A stretch of DNA of 64,000 bases from Venturia oleaginea (taxonomy: Eukaryota; Ascomycota; Dothideomycetes; Venturiales; Venturiaceae), in contig JABMLP010000007.1 in the NCBI GenBank assembly GCA_013176395.1, forward strand, positions 372,001-436,000, written 5' to 3'. Each line of letters starts with the position of its first letter. Position 1 is the stretch's first letter. Under the pieces are notes generated by a model. It saw only the letters and a program-made list of their open reading frames with translations. It ran no database searches and was not told the DNA's origin. Position numbers and translations under genes: made by a program. Shown piece after piece: positions 24,413 to 36,028 of the stretch.

Positions 24413-25746
24413 CACAAGGTTCCTCAAATCTGACTGCGCAGGGCGCTCGGACCCACCATCCCATCTCATTTCCACGTATACACCAACTTATCGCTCAATT
24501 TACCACCACCATGGCGCCTAGAACACCCAAAAGAAAGACTGCAAGGCGAGAATATGACACCACGAAGAGAATGCGATTTCTTCAGGCCTGGGATTGCAAG
24601 AATGAGGCCGACGGCGTCGGTACAATCGCATACCTCCCTGAAATCAATATACCAACTTCTACCGCACGTAGTTGGCTTAAACTACGAGAACTTATTGGTG
24701 ATGCAGCATTCAGATCACAGAGAAAGAGCAGTTGCATCATAGGGCGGCCTACCAAAGTATCTGCTTCAGATCTTACCCGCCTTACGAACCAAGATGACCC
24801 AATGCAGGGGCTAGGCGATTCAAGAAGCGTTATCAGAAGCAGATATCCCAGGCAAATCGGCCAAAGAGGGTTGAATACGGGAAAGAACACGAGAAAAAGA
24901 CCATACTAGGCTTCTGGAGTTGGATTTGGTTAACAGATGAAGCCCATTTTCAGTCAAAAGAACTCGCCAATGCACCTGAATATGAGCTAGGCTTTCCAGG
25001 GCAAGAGAGAGGTGTCAATGAGGAGCTAGAAGGCGTTTTGGATGTTACTATTCACGTCGCCGGCGGCATCTCATACAACAAGAAAGGAAACCTCATATTC
25101 TACAAGGATCCGGCTGAGCCATCAGAGAAGGTCCGTAGGCAAGTCAAGCAGCCTAAACAACTCAAGTACGAGCTGGATTCAGTGTACCAAGCCCGGCTGA
25201 AGGTCTGGCAAGACCTTAAGGCAAAGGAGGACGAAACACCAAAAGGAAACTGCATGACACAGGTTTTCTACGCCAAAAAGATACTGCCGCAACACATTGA
25301 AGCTATTCAGGCCTTAGAGAAGCGTCACCAGCGCAGATACTGGCTTCAAGAGGATGGTGATCCTTCTCACGGAATCAAGTCACCTAACAGTGACCCTGCA
25401 GTCATAAAAAGAGAAGCAGACCTTCTATTACTTATTCACCTTCCTCAATCATGTGATCTCAATCCCATTGAGTCTTGTTGGAACATCATTAAGTCCAGAT
25501 TAGCTGGCAGGAGGTGGTCGTCGGTGGCTCATTTCAAGGCTGAAATCCAGGCAGAATGGGACAAGATAACGCTCACAATGATACGGAAAAGGATCAGAGA
25601 GATGCCAGAGAGATGTAATATGATTCAGCAAAAACCAGAGATCCATTGCAAGTCAAACGTGTGGTAAATAGCATAATACATTCAAGTTCAAAAGATGGGA
25701 TGGTGGGTCCGAGCGCCCTGCGCAGTCAGATTTGAGGAACCCTGTG
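24413..25746 (+). mobile_element. Tc1/mariner-like DNA transposon (about 1.33 kb)
   Basis: Near-perfect inverted repeats of 54 bp lie at 24413-24466 and 25693-25746. Both read CACARGGTTCCTCAAATC inward and contain CTGCGCAGGGCGCTCGGACC. The outermost bases and target TA are unclear because the left end lies 15 bp from pogo-like element 1. Confidence 0.8.
24511..25667 (+). pseudogene. Tc1-like DDE_3 transposase, frameshifted
   Basis: It starts MAPRTPKRKTARREYDTTKR at 24511, with an N-terminal helix-turn-helix region (STARSWLKLRELIGD). Around 24820 coding shifts frame and reads KKRYQKQISQANRPK on to ILGFWSWIWLTDEAHFQSKE (first Asp), WLQEDGDPSHG (second Asp) and LPQSCDLNPIESCWNIIK (third acidic residue, Glu). 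DLNPIE is typical of the Tc1/mariner DDE superfamily. It stops at 25665-25667. Apart from the single frame change the sequence is well preserved. Confidence 0.82.
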
Positions 25747-26080
25747 CCCCCCAACTTCTATTGCCCATTCCACCGACAAGAAGATCAAACCTCCTGAAAA
25801 AGAATCCATCAAGACAAGAAGAGAGCAGAACACAAACAAATCCAAGAGACGAGGTTAAAATCCTACTTCCGCCGTTCTAAAACATTCCCTCATTTTTACC
25901 CACACCTCCACGCTCTACGCGCTTGCATAAAACTATGGTCAAATCATTATCGGACCAGATCTACCTACTTACTACCTCACTCCATACGGTACATTCCTAA
26001 CCATCTTTGCCCCCATCTCATCGATTACTATTTAAGCTATTACCATTCAAACAGTCCAACCCCCCACCCCGTACAAAAAC
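25747..26080. other. Short gene-free stretch
   Basis: Pyrimidine-rich sequence downstream of the convergent GST gene. No feature recognised. Confidence 0.4.
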
Positions 26081-26840
26081 TCACCCCCTCGCCCTCGCCT
26101 TCTTAATCCTCTCCCTCGTCCCCTCAACAATAGCATCCTCATCATAAATCCCCACAACACTAGCATGCCCCTTAACCGCGCTCGCCCACTTCCAAAAATT
26201 CGGCGCCCTACTCTCAATCCCCCTCAGCAAAACCCCAGGATAAATCCCCGCCCCCCCAAAACTAAAAAGCCTCACAACAAACGACCCCGTCAAAACCTCC
26301 GCAAGCGTAATCCTCTCGCTTCCACCAAAAAACGGAGAAGCGTCTGATAACAACGGTTCCACCTCCTTAATAAGAGAAACAACAGCAGCCTCAATAATCT
26401 CATTCCCCTCACTCTCTTCAACGGGGCCAAAAAGTTTCGTCAACCCATTCTGAAACTTCGAAAAATACGTATCAACGAAGAAGGAAATACGAGCGCGTTG
26501 TTGCGGTCCCCCCTTCTCCGTTGAAGCGAGAACTAATTTCCCTGGATACGCATCGGCTAGTAACCAAGACACGATAGCGCTCTCGGTGAAGATTTCGCCG
26601 TTGAAGGAGAGGCTTGGGACGAGGCCTCGGGGGTTGATGGCGAGGTATTCAGGGGTTCGGGGGGAGTCTAGGGGGATGGTTATTTCTTTGAAGGGGATGT
26701 TGAGTTCGTCGAGGGCGATGTGGGCGCGGTGGGCCCCTGGTTTTGTGAGTTTTCGTTTTCATCGGGAGAGTTTATAGTGATGACTTACATGGGCATTTGC
26801 GGTTGGTGTAGAGGATTATTTCGTCGGCTGTGGATCCCAT
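26081..26840 (-). CDS. Glutathione S-transferase
   Basis: Two exons on the minus strand, 26840-26789 and 26736-26081, joined across a 52-bp intron, give 235 codons. The N-terminal thioredoxin-like domain starts MGSTADEIILYTNRKCPWAH. CPWAHR holds the active-site cysteine typical of omega- and GTE-type GSTs, and INPRGLVPSL and ESAIVSWLLADAYPG are the glutathione-binding segments. The C-terminal helical domain contains FFGGSERITLAEVLTGSFVVR. Such enzymes conjugate or reduce substrates with glutathione in the cytosol. It lies head-to-head with no close partner; the exact GST class is not settled. Confidence 0.88.
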
Positions 26841-27198
26841 GGTTGCGAGGGAGGTTTGGAGATGTTGACGATTACGTGAATACGACGATGCGATTTGAAT
26901 ATTGGGAGGGGAGAACTGCGAGCTTCATATAGTAGCCTGAGTTTGATTCAATGCAATGCACTCCCACTCAGCACCCCATCTTGCATCATCGGTCGTCGGT
27001 TCGGTTCGTCCGTCGAGATGTGGGGGAAGCGGTACCGCTCTCGGGCTCGGTGTTTATGCAGCATCCATGTCGCAGCATTACCAAGCAAGTCTGCAATCGG
27101 TCGATTAACGTGGACATGTTGCTTCGCGTCTCCAGCCTCAGAAACCTCACCAAACAGATTCAGGCACCCAGTAACGGAGCGATCGTTGTCTATCATGC

Positions 27199-30100
27199 TT
27201 ACGAACCATAATTACCCACGAGTCCATCCATCTTGGGGATAAGGTCTGCAACTCGAAATGGCTTGGAAATGGCTTCGTCCATTCCAACGGACCTAGCGAT
27301 CTCGATCTGTTCACTTCGGGCGTTTGCTGAGACAGAGATGATTGGAATATGTCCATTAACTTTCCCTTCACGCTCAGCTTCACGTATACGTCTTGCGCAA
27401 GTCAAGCCGTCCTTATGCCTATCAGTGCAATGCCAAAAAGTTGAAGTACTCGCAGAAGTTCTCACCATAACTGGCATCTCAGTATCGAGCAAAATAATAT
27501 CGAGATGCTCACCACTCCCAATATTGGCAGCCCAGTATGTTGACTTTTCCAAGAACTCGAGAGCTTCTTTGCCATGGTTGGCAGCGTGTACAATATGACC
27601 CAGATTGCGAAGTTGTTTGCAAAGCACACGCTGATTGACAAGGTTGTCTGGATGGTCAGTCACCAAAACGCTTAAGACCTTGATCGATATCGACAAACCT
27701 TCAACGACAAGAATCGCAAGTTTGCGCTGAATCGCTGCTAAACTGGTGGACAGAACTTTCGGAACTGCTCCAATTAGTACAGGTGGAGAAGGGCGCGGCT
27801 GTATCAACAAACGAGCAGACATATGCTCTGGAAGAGCAGCTTTGATCATTTCTTCGTTTTTTATAGCCGCGATTTTGGTTGGGGATGGAGGTGGCCGAGC
27901 GAGTCGTTGGGCGAGGACATAAAAAGCGAAGGTACTGCCATGTCCAGGCACGGATTTAAGGCCGATTCCACCACCTTGAAGCTCGCTCAGTTTCTTTGAG
28001 ATGAATAGACCCAATCCACTACCGCCACGGTTAATTAATTCTGTGCCCCTTCTGAATTGAAAACCTTCCATATATCACTCGTTTGAGAAACCTTCACACA
28101 AGATCGATATCGACCAATTTCTGGCAATCTGAAAAGACTGACTCGCCAGGAATTCGTCCACATCGAAGCTGAATTAAGGACTTAGTCCCAAAATAGAGAT
28201 ATACTCGAGGAGAAGAGAATCGATGAACCTACCTGCCGCCGTACTCAACCTCCGTACGTGGGGATCCTATTTCGCAATCAGTATATCGGCAGATAAAACG
28301 AGAACGGATTCACCTTGTAAGAAACGCTTGAAAAGTCGCTCTCGTTCCATCGGTTTCAGACCAGGACCTGTATCATGGACGGCGATCCGCATGAAGCATA
28401 AGCCACTCACTGTACTGGCGCCGTTCATAAATCCAGCGGGTATCGTCGTCTCTTGCGGTGGGATGTACTCAATGTCTTTCCCGGCAAGGGCGGGATTTTC
28501 CATTGAGCCGCTGATTCGAATGACGATCCTTTTGTCGACTTCGAGTCTTGTGAACTTAAGTGCGTTACCCTGTAAAGATTCAGCAATTGAGCAAGCCGGG
28601 AAATATGAAGCCAGCATCGTACCAGAATATTGACAAGGACCTGTGTAAGTCGGCTTGGATCCAGCCGTACATTATGCAGTCCCAACTCTTCGAAAGATGG
28701 CTCAATCTCCACCTTCACAGCGATGCCATATTTCACTGACTCGGACTCGAAAATTTTCACGACGTGGCCAACAATCTTGAGTGGCTCGACGTCAACCGGT
28801 GCTACACTAAGCATGTCGGAGTCCATCTTTGACAATGTCAAAATGTCGTTCACCACGTTCTGCTGATGATGGGCACACAAGGTGATTGTATCGGCCGCAT
28901 CTCGATTATCTTCCAGAAGCGCTCTGAGAACGGATATACGATCGCGGTCAGGAGTTGCCGTAGAAAATAGGGCACCAAGTGATGAGCTGATAGAGTCGGC
29001 GCTTTGGATGATGGCGGAGAGAGGGTTGCGGATCTTGACTCTGAGATTAGCTTTCCCAGCTCATTACATCTACAAGCAAACTCACCTCATGACTAGTCAT
29101 GTCCACAAATGCTTCCTGCTGCCGCTTGAGCTCCATCGCCTCCTCCATTCGACGCGTCTGATGCGCTTCTGCCCATTTCTGCTGACTGATGTCGGTAATC
29201 GTGGTGAGAGATTGTTTGGCCGTGCCATCATCATCTTCATCAATAAAGGCCGATAACAAAATCCAAGTTGAGCCTGTCAAGCACTCCCCAGAATCCAATG
29301 TCTTCGACCAAGGTCTCTTCAACGGGAACTCTGCGACGACAGGCTCTCGAGTGAGGATAAGGTTCTTCCATACTTCCAGCAACGAAACAGCCACCTCATC
29401 TGGGAATAGACTGAGCCATGAAGATAATTCTACCGATTCACCTGTGAAGCCTGTAATGTCACGGTAGGCCTTATTTGAGTAGATGATGTTTCCCTTCATA
29501 TCTGCCGTGATGATTCCCACCATGGATTTGTCAGAGATGCGTTGGAAAGCCGACTCGCTCTTCTTGAGTTCCCGCGTTCGTAAATGGAGTTGTCTGGCCA
29601 CAGATTCCCGATGTCGGACTTCATCTTCGAAGAGAAGGATTGCAGCAGCAGAAGTAGCAATTTGTCGCTGCATGATTGCAAAGAAGCTCTTGAGCTCATC
29701 GTCAAGACCAAGATGTGGATTGATTCCATGATGATGAAAGCGACAGTGTCACCCAGGCCGTTGGGTGTGATAGGCCAGACGACAACATTCCTGGCTGGTT
29801 CTTGCACACCACGGAGATCAATGTTCTGCACAAACTCTGGTGGAAGAGTGCCCTCTTCTGTGGACAGATATACAGCCTCCCCAGTCTCATTCGCCTCGTT
29901 CATTGCACTTCCATATCCTTGAGCGATAGCGGACAGACGTAACTTTTGAATGTGCGTCGGATGTGTATCCAAGAGCCCAATTTGCCCCTCCAACTCGACA
30001 AGTCGCGCCGCGTCTGGAGTGTTTAGAGCAGAGTCAGAACTCTCGACACTCGCATTAAGCAAACTCGGTACAGTATAGAGTATTGCAAATGGGAGAACTT

Positions 30101-31214
30101 CGCTCGTTCCCAAAGCCTCGAGCAGCAGTTTCCAGAATTGATGCATATCCTTGGCCACAGAGGAGCACGTACTGATTGCGAGCAGAAGCGAGAGTCGGCG
30201 AGCTGCGTGATTCTGCTTCGTCACATCGTTGAACGACTCGTACACACCAAGACAAGTTCCTCTCTCGTCCTTGATTGGCTGATACTGGAAAGAGAAGAAG
30301 CATTCGTCCATGCGACCTCGCCGGTTGAGCAGCATGGGAACATCCTCAACTCGAACGGCCTTCCCAGTCTTTTGAACTTTGTGAATCAGAATCGATATCT
30401 GATCCCAGACTTCAGGATAAACTTCCTGCAAAGGCATTCCCATGACTCGTGGGTGCCTGTCGAGCAGGACTGTAATGGCTGCCTCGTTGTAGATGACGGA
30501 AAGCTCCATTCCCCAAAGCACAAAAGCAGGCGTGGGATCGTTCATGACAAAGTTTGCCATCTGATGCAGCTGGAGCGGCCAGTCCTCCATGCCCCCAAGA
30601 ATGCTCGAAGCCCAGTCAATAGATCGGAAGTACTGCACGAAAGGAGTGAAATGTTGTTCTGAAACAGACAAATCTGTACAGCCAAATGCGTGCCGCTCTG
30701 TGGATGTGACTGAAGCACTATCCGCGTCGTCATTCCCATTCCTATTCCATGTGGGTGGGGCAGAGTCTGGGAAAAGTTGTGTCGATCTCGAGGCATCTGT
30801 TTCTGAATCTCCCACATGTTCGTGGACACCACTTACAATTCGATATCTCGATCGTGCTGTGTAGGCGGTCCAGGAATATCCACTGAAGGAGCGAACAGTT
30901 GAGCCCCTCGATGGGTTCTTGGGATCCTGCTGATGAATGATCCAGTCCCTGAAGCCAATGTATTCCAGATCGGAATGTCCTTTTGCTCGTCCGCTGATGA
31001 GTTCATTGAGTGCGAAGTGGCTGCGTAGAGCAGGATTGCGATGAAGGACGGGAGACTGTGTAGTCTGCCCAATCAAGGTCAAATCCTATACCAAAGTGGG
31101 ACGAGAGTCTTGAGTAAGCGCTTCGAGAAATCCTAGAGTAGCCAGATCGGGACTTTCGTGACGATCCCTCAGGCTTTCGCGTTGAGGCCGCACGAGCCCA
31201 GATTGATTAGGCAT
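27199..31214 (-). pseudogene. Hybrid histidine kinase with in-frame stop and frameshift
   Basis: The order on the minus strand is an N-terminal region from MPNQSGLVRPQRESLR (31214), a PAS-like domain (WGMELSVIYNEAAITVLL), a GAF-like region, a second PAS (FQRISDKSMVGIITADMKGN), HisKA and the HATPase. In HisKA the phospho-His in MTSHE is joined across an intron at 29034-29085 to IRNPLSAI. The HATPase has an N box, GNALKFT, after an intron at 28570-28622, plus VHDTGPGL and GGSGLGLFISKKL. A receiver follows (LLDTEMPVM, intron 27412-27465, SKPF). Two lesions are visible: TAG at 31088-31086 inside the conserved DSRPTLV..DLTL segment, and a missing base near 29732 that shifts VAFIIM from INPHLGLDDELKSFF. 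The join between FKRFLQ and the G2 box, about 28320-28040, also lacks a clean intron. Either the gene is dying or the assembly has errors. Confidence 0.75.
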
Positions 31215-34200
31215 GTGGATAGCGGAGGCGGGAAAGAGGACCGGACCGAGACACACGTGCGCTCCCACGTGTCGTGCGATCTGTTCCTGTTCAGAGAAAA
31301 TACATAGAAACAAGATGATTGCGATGGGAGCCGTGTTGAAGGTGGAAGAGTGTGACTGTGGACGAGGCAAACTTACATCGCGTAGCAGGAAGTTGGCAGG
31401 CGCTAGGGAGTGCCATCCGGGCCGGTTGAAATTCTGGCCCTCGGGCGTGCGACGGAAGCACTTCCGTTTGGTGTGGGAATTCCATCAACATTCAGCTGAA
31501 ATAGGGGGATGGCAATTGGGATATCGCAGTCAGTAGCACAGTGGCTTTGTCTTTGGTCCATCCAACTTTAGCTCCGCCGATTTCAGATCGATATCAGAAA
31601 TATATCGGCGGCCATATCGGGTTAAAAGAATCCAAAAAGTATCCAGGTGTTGTCGAAACTTGAGAGGCAGAAGATTGTCAGACCCGCAGTGGCGACATCG
31701 CGTCGTTGCTGAGGTCTGCAACTAGAGATCGGACGGGAGCATCCTTGAACAATTTTCCCATCATGGGTGAAAAGGTGAGGAAAAATGGAAGGCTATTGGA
31801 TAAATCCGTAGATATGGTTACTCCGAAGCTGCTTCAGAGCACTGGACAATAATACTCGATTCATGATTGATGGCGAAGGAACATATTTCATCGCGAAAAG
31901 CAAGTGGTAACAATAGTTACATGTTGAGTGATGCAAATGCTGAATCCCTGCGACAGAAAACTTAGTTTCAAACAGCAACAGCGTCTAGTTACGAGTCACT
32001 TGTTCGTACGAGCGCTCGCAAAGAGTGGGTGAATAACTTATGACTGTCTACACTGCGCAGCTATTTCTAGCGGATTACCGCAAGGAGAACAGAAAGGAGT
32101 TCAAAGTTCAAAGTCGCTGGCAACTAGACTTCGTAGTTGGATCTCAGCTTCTCGCCATTATATTACAAATAGAAGATTCACTATCACCAGGAATCTCCCC
32201 TCAATCGCAAGCTGAAACAAATTCGATAAGCCACAGCTCAAATTCCGTATAAACCACTTTACAAATAGCTTACGAAATACCACTACAAGTCCTTTCCAAT
32301 CTAGGATTACTGATATCTCCATCCTCAAACCCCATTCAAAACATGGTTCGATTGGTCTAGGTTAGTTAATACGTCTTGAAACATCACCCGAGTTACCTAT
32401 AACAGCACCTAGTGGTATGATTTCTACTTAGGGACTTGACTTCCATAATGTAGGAGGTCCCATGTTCGATCCACGGATCGACTCGCTTTCTTTTTTTGTG
32501 TGGTATGGTGAGAGTTTGGTAGATAAGATCTGGATTGTCCTGGTATATAAGAGGTGTCGGTTGTTACGTTCATGGAAGACTGCTGATAATCCGAGATCCT
32601 TTTTTCGTAGTAGGGCCCTGTGATGTTATTTAGCAGGGCTTCTCTTATTTTAGATTACCGTCTCTAGCTATTCGTTCTCTGGGCTGACACCAAGCTGTTA
32701 CTGAATTGTCAATAACACCCGACCCAGGTACATTTGAATTCGAACGTGACATAGTCCAACTTTTCTTTTCGCACCATCGACATGAAGTCCTGATAAGCAT
32801 GGCGTATAAAAGTCGTAGTGCCTACGGCCGATCAACCTTTGTTGCATTGTATCTCGCCACTTTTGCATCTGGCGCTTTACCGCTACGAACTCAGCGAACA
32901 TGTTCTCGCTGCAGCAGTGATGCCGACATAAATTTTTGGTTCTCTCATTAGCTATGCTGTCGACTCGGTAGTTCATTGTTAGCAGGGCTGAAGAAAACAG
33001 AAGAGACTGTTGACAACCACCAACGTGCGGAAGTGATGGCAGGCTGTGGATCGGAATCCAGGTCAGCGCCGTTAACAAACATCCATACAAATCTAGGGCT
33101 TGAGACTTCCTCCTATAGCTACGAGCTTCCTTGAAACGATTCAACGTAACAAGAAAAACAGCTCGCGCGATATGGAAGCAGACCACGGAGTCCGAGAACG
33201 GATTCCGAAAAAGAAGGTTGGCAAATTTCTTCTGGAGCTGGTATCTTCATCACCGAGAATTGCAAGGGACCTAGAAGTAACGGAGAGCGAGGGCCATTGG
33301 GCGCTTGTTGAAGGGACCGGAGACAGGTTTGCCGATCACGGGACTTCTGAAAGGACAATTCTCTCTTCTCAACAAACCCAACATCAACAACAACTTCACT
33401 GCCACTCCATCCGGCTCAAGGTATCGCGCGGCCTTGTCGTAGCGGAATCAACGCTGCCGAAATCTATCTGCATCGCGGTCCAATGTATCATCTGTACCAC
33501 GTTGGACAGAACAGCGATTCAGGCATTTCATGCACTTCGAATCCGTCCGAGTACGAGCATTAATCACAGTTCAAGGACTTGTGCAATTGAATGGTCATAC
33601 GCGCACCACCCGATGGTCCTCGATCATTTCGGATATTCATCCTGAGGTCGGATTTAGATGTCCTCATGAAGCTGTCCCTACCGACGACCAACTGCGTCTC
33701 GCAAACTGCACTTATTCTGGAGTTACCTATCTTGGCAAAATCAAGTCATTTGCCACCAATGGCGTAGCTACGAGCTGGTGCAACTTCGCGCGCAGTCACC
33801 AATCTGTTCACCGGTTTATAACAAGCGCAGGGGGAGGCACTGTCACAATTGGAGTGCTCTTGTTGAGCTTATAGGCAAGTGCCTTTTTCTGGTCTTGGAT
33901 GCGAGACTGGCAATATCGCCTTGTAGGCACTAATTGCTGACATTCAATCTACAGATAAACTACTGGAGCAAACTTGTTTCAAGAACATCTGGGTCGCGTC
34001 CTCATTGGCTGTCTGGCACACGTAAAGCGGCAAACAAAACTTTCGACCTGGAGAACTGCGTTCAGGGCAAAGATGCATTCGCGCTTTCCTTCTTGATTTT
34101 GGAATTGTTGGGGGTGCCTAGTATTGTCTCGTTAGCTAGGTGCCTATCTTAAGTGCCTATCTTCTGAGGCTACCACTCAAGTTAATGTACGATTGCCCTA

Positions 34201-34308
34201 TGCGGTAGAACAAGACACCGCACGGTCGATTACGACCCCAGATCGCTCACCCGTTCTAGCTGAGAGCCCACCCTTGTGGCTATCAAAACTGTCAAACGTG
34301 GGTATATA
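31215..34308. other. 3-kb intergenic region, no firm protein gene
   Basis: Frames of 100-180 codons exist (33100-33645 and 33530-33874 on plus, overlapping each other in different frames), but none shows a domain. A tRNA-Pro-like relic lies at 32396-32484. Nothing else was recognised. Confidence 0.4.
32396..32484 (+). pseudogene. tRNA-Pro(AGG)-like relic
   Basis: The segment has CTAGTGGTATGATT, the characteristic D-arm/A-box of fungal tRNA-Pro. An anticodon region TACTTAGGGA could give AGG, followed by a short intron-like insert and the return strand ATGTAG. AGGTCCCATGTTCGATCCACGG resembles a variable loop plus T-arm, and a T-run follows. The 5' acceptor strand does not pair with the 3' side (ATCGACT), so it is probably a decayed tRNA or a tRNA-derived fragment. 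Confidence 0.45.
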
Positions 34309-34472
34309 CCGTCTTAACCGGGCATATTGGCTAGCTCGACTTGTCAGCACCAAGGAGTTTCCTGGCTTCCAATTCATTAACCTGTCTCTATAACCTGATT
34401 CGGACTCCGCTTATTACCTCTCTAGCTCTAGCTCCGCCAAGTCGAGCTAGCCAATCTGCCCGGTTAAGACGG
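34309..34472. mobile_element. 164-bp MITE with 35-bp inverted repeats and TA duplication
   Basis: Both ends read CCGTCTTAACCGGGCA then ATTGGCTAGCTCGACTTG inward, with one mismatch. TA flanks each side (34307-34308 and 34473-34474). There is no coding capacity. A TA target with short inverted repeats points to Tc1/mariner-type mobilisation. Confidence 0.75.
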
Positions 34473-34770
34473 TACTACTTGCAACAGGCCCGAACTTTAA
34501 AACTGCTTGGGATCTACTAATCGCAATGGAGCGCACTTCTGGCATAAGACTCGAACTCAATATCAGAACCCGTCCTAAGGCTGGTCTGATTTTGATTGAG
34601 CCAAACTCCGGAACTGCAATCGGAGCTACTGCACCCGTCGTTTTTGTAGGTACATATTTGCGAGGCTATGGTATATCAAAGAGTTGCATCGCTCACACAT
34701 TGATACCATTGGATGTATTGGTTTCCTTTCATACAGTCACTCATTTATCGCTCAGCAACTCGATCATCTC

Positions 34771-35704
34771 ATGATGAAGTTTTCAAGCACCGCCTTCGCG
34801 GTCTTTATTGCCGCCATCACTGCCGCACCAGCTCCTCAAGGCATGACGTCGAATGAATTGGTACAGGGTGGTTGCAAGAAGGTCACCCTGGTCTATGCCA
34901 GAGCCTCCACCGAAGTGGGAAACATGGTGCGTGACATTTAGAAAGGCATGTCAGGAGGATTGCTGACATTCTATAGGGCACTCCCAACAGTGTTGGTCCT
35001 GGTCTGTGCAGTGGGCTGAAAAAGCTTTTCTCCAACGACGTCGCATGCCAAGGTGTTAGCGGTCCAGCGTACTCAGCTGGTCTCGCGGACAATGTGTCAG
35101 CAAAGGGCACAACCGCTTCTGCTATCGCGGAGGCCCAAAAACACATCAAGAACGCCGCTGAGAAGTGCCCACAAACCACTATTGTGTCTGGAGGTTTCAG
35201 GTACGCACTAGTTCTACAAGGGCAAGCTATACAAACTCTAAGATAATTTTTAGCCAAGGCACAGCCGTCATCTTCAACGCTGTTGGCACTCTCCCCGATA
35301 ATCTCAAGAAGAGAGTCGTGGGTGTTGCTCTCTACGGATACACCCGCAACAAACAGAACAAGGGAATCATTCCCAACTACCCAGCCGAGAATGTCAAAGT
35401 CTTCTGCCCCGCATCAGACGGAGTTTGCGGCGGTATGCTCAACGTCAATGCCGGTCATTTCTCTTACCTCACCGGAACGAGTCAGAAAGAGGGATATACC
35501 TTTCTCGCGGAAAAGATCAAGGCTGCAAAAAGTGGAGGCGGCTTGTCTTCCGCTGCGCCTGCTGATTCGGGAGACGAAGAAGCTCCTGATGCTGCTGCTG
35601 CTGCTGCTGAGAAGCCAAAACCAAAGGCTAAGGGATCCGGCTCGAAAGGGAAGGGTACATGGATTGATGGATCAATGGCACCTCCGGTGGATGTGCGAAT
35701 GTAG
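34771..35704 (+). CDS. Cutinase (carbohydrate esterase family 5)
   Basis: Exons 34771-34926, 34977-35200 and 35254-35704 give 276 codons; the ATG at 34774 is an equally possible start. A signal peptide (KFSSTAFAVFIAAITAAPAP) precedes a mature alpha/beta hydrolase. The nucleophile motif is GGFSQGTAV, the catalytic Asp lies in CPASDGVCGG and the His in NAGHFSY. The usual nucleophile elbow is GYSQG; here it is GFSQG. The conserved cysteines of the cutinase fold are present (GGCKKVT, GLCSG, VFCPASDGVC). An Ala/Pro/Lys-rich tail of about 55 residues extends beyond the usual domain end. Such enzymes are secreted and hydrolyse cutin or other ester polymers. The gene appears intact. Confidence 0.92.
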
Positions 35705-36016
35705 AAGCTGTGCAGATAAAAATTATCATTAATTCTTGTCAATTTCTGTACGTGATTATATGGTTGTTTGTGTAGGCTGGTATACAGATACAGGACAACA
35801 TTCAAAAGGCTGATCGGAAGCCTTTCCTCTTTTGGAAAAACAACGTGATAATTTTCTCATCTGCACTTCGTCGCCCCCGATCTCTTGAGAATACTCTTCG
35901 TACAAAGAAATTTAATCTGTTTAAAGCGTCTCTCCGTTCCCGCACTTCTTGAAAACATCTTCCATGATCATCACGAGTGGGGGTTTGGCCGACGCGCTCG
36001 ATCTTCGACTCGGAAC
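35705..36016. other. Short spacer between cutinase and retroelement
   Basis: 3' flank of cutinase and pre-insertion DNA; the left copy of a 12-13 bp duplication ends it at 36028. Confidence 0.4.
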
Positions 36017-36028
36017 AACACCACGATG

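Noticed and set aside
33100..33874. Two overlapping plus frames of 181 and 114 codons
   Set aside because: They overlap in different frames, with no signal peptide, domain or intron pattern that would unite them.
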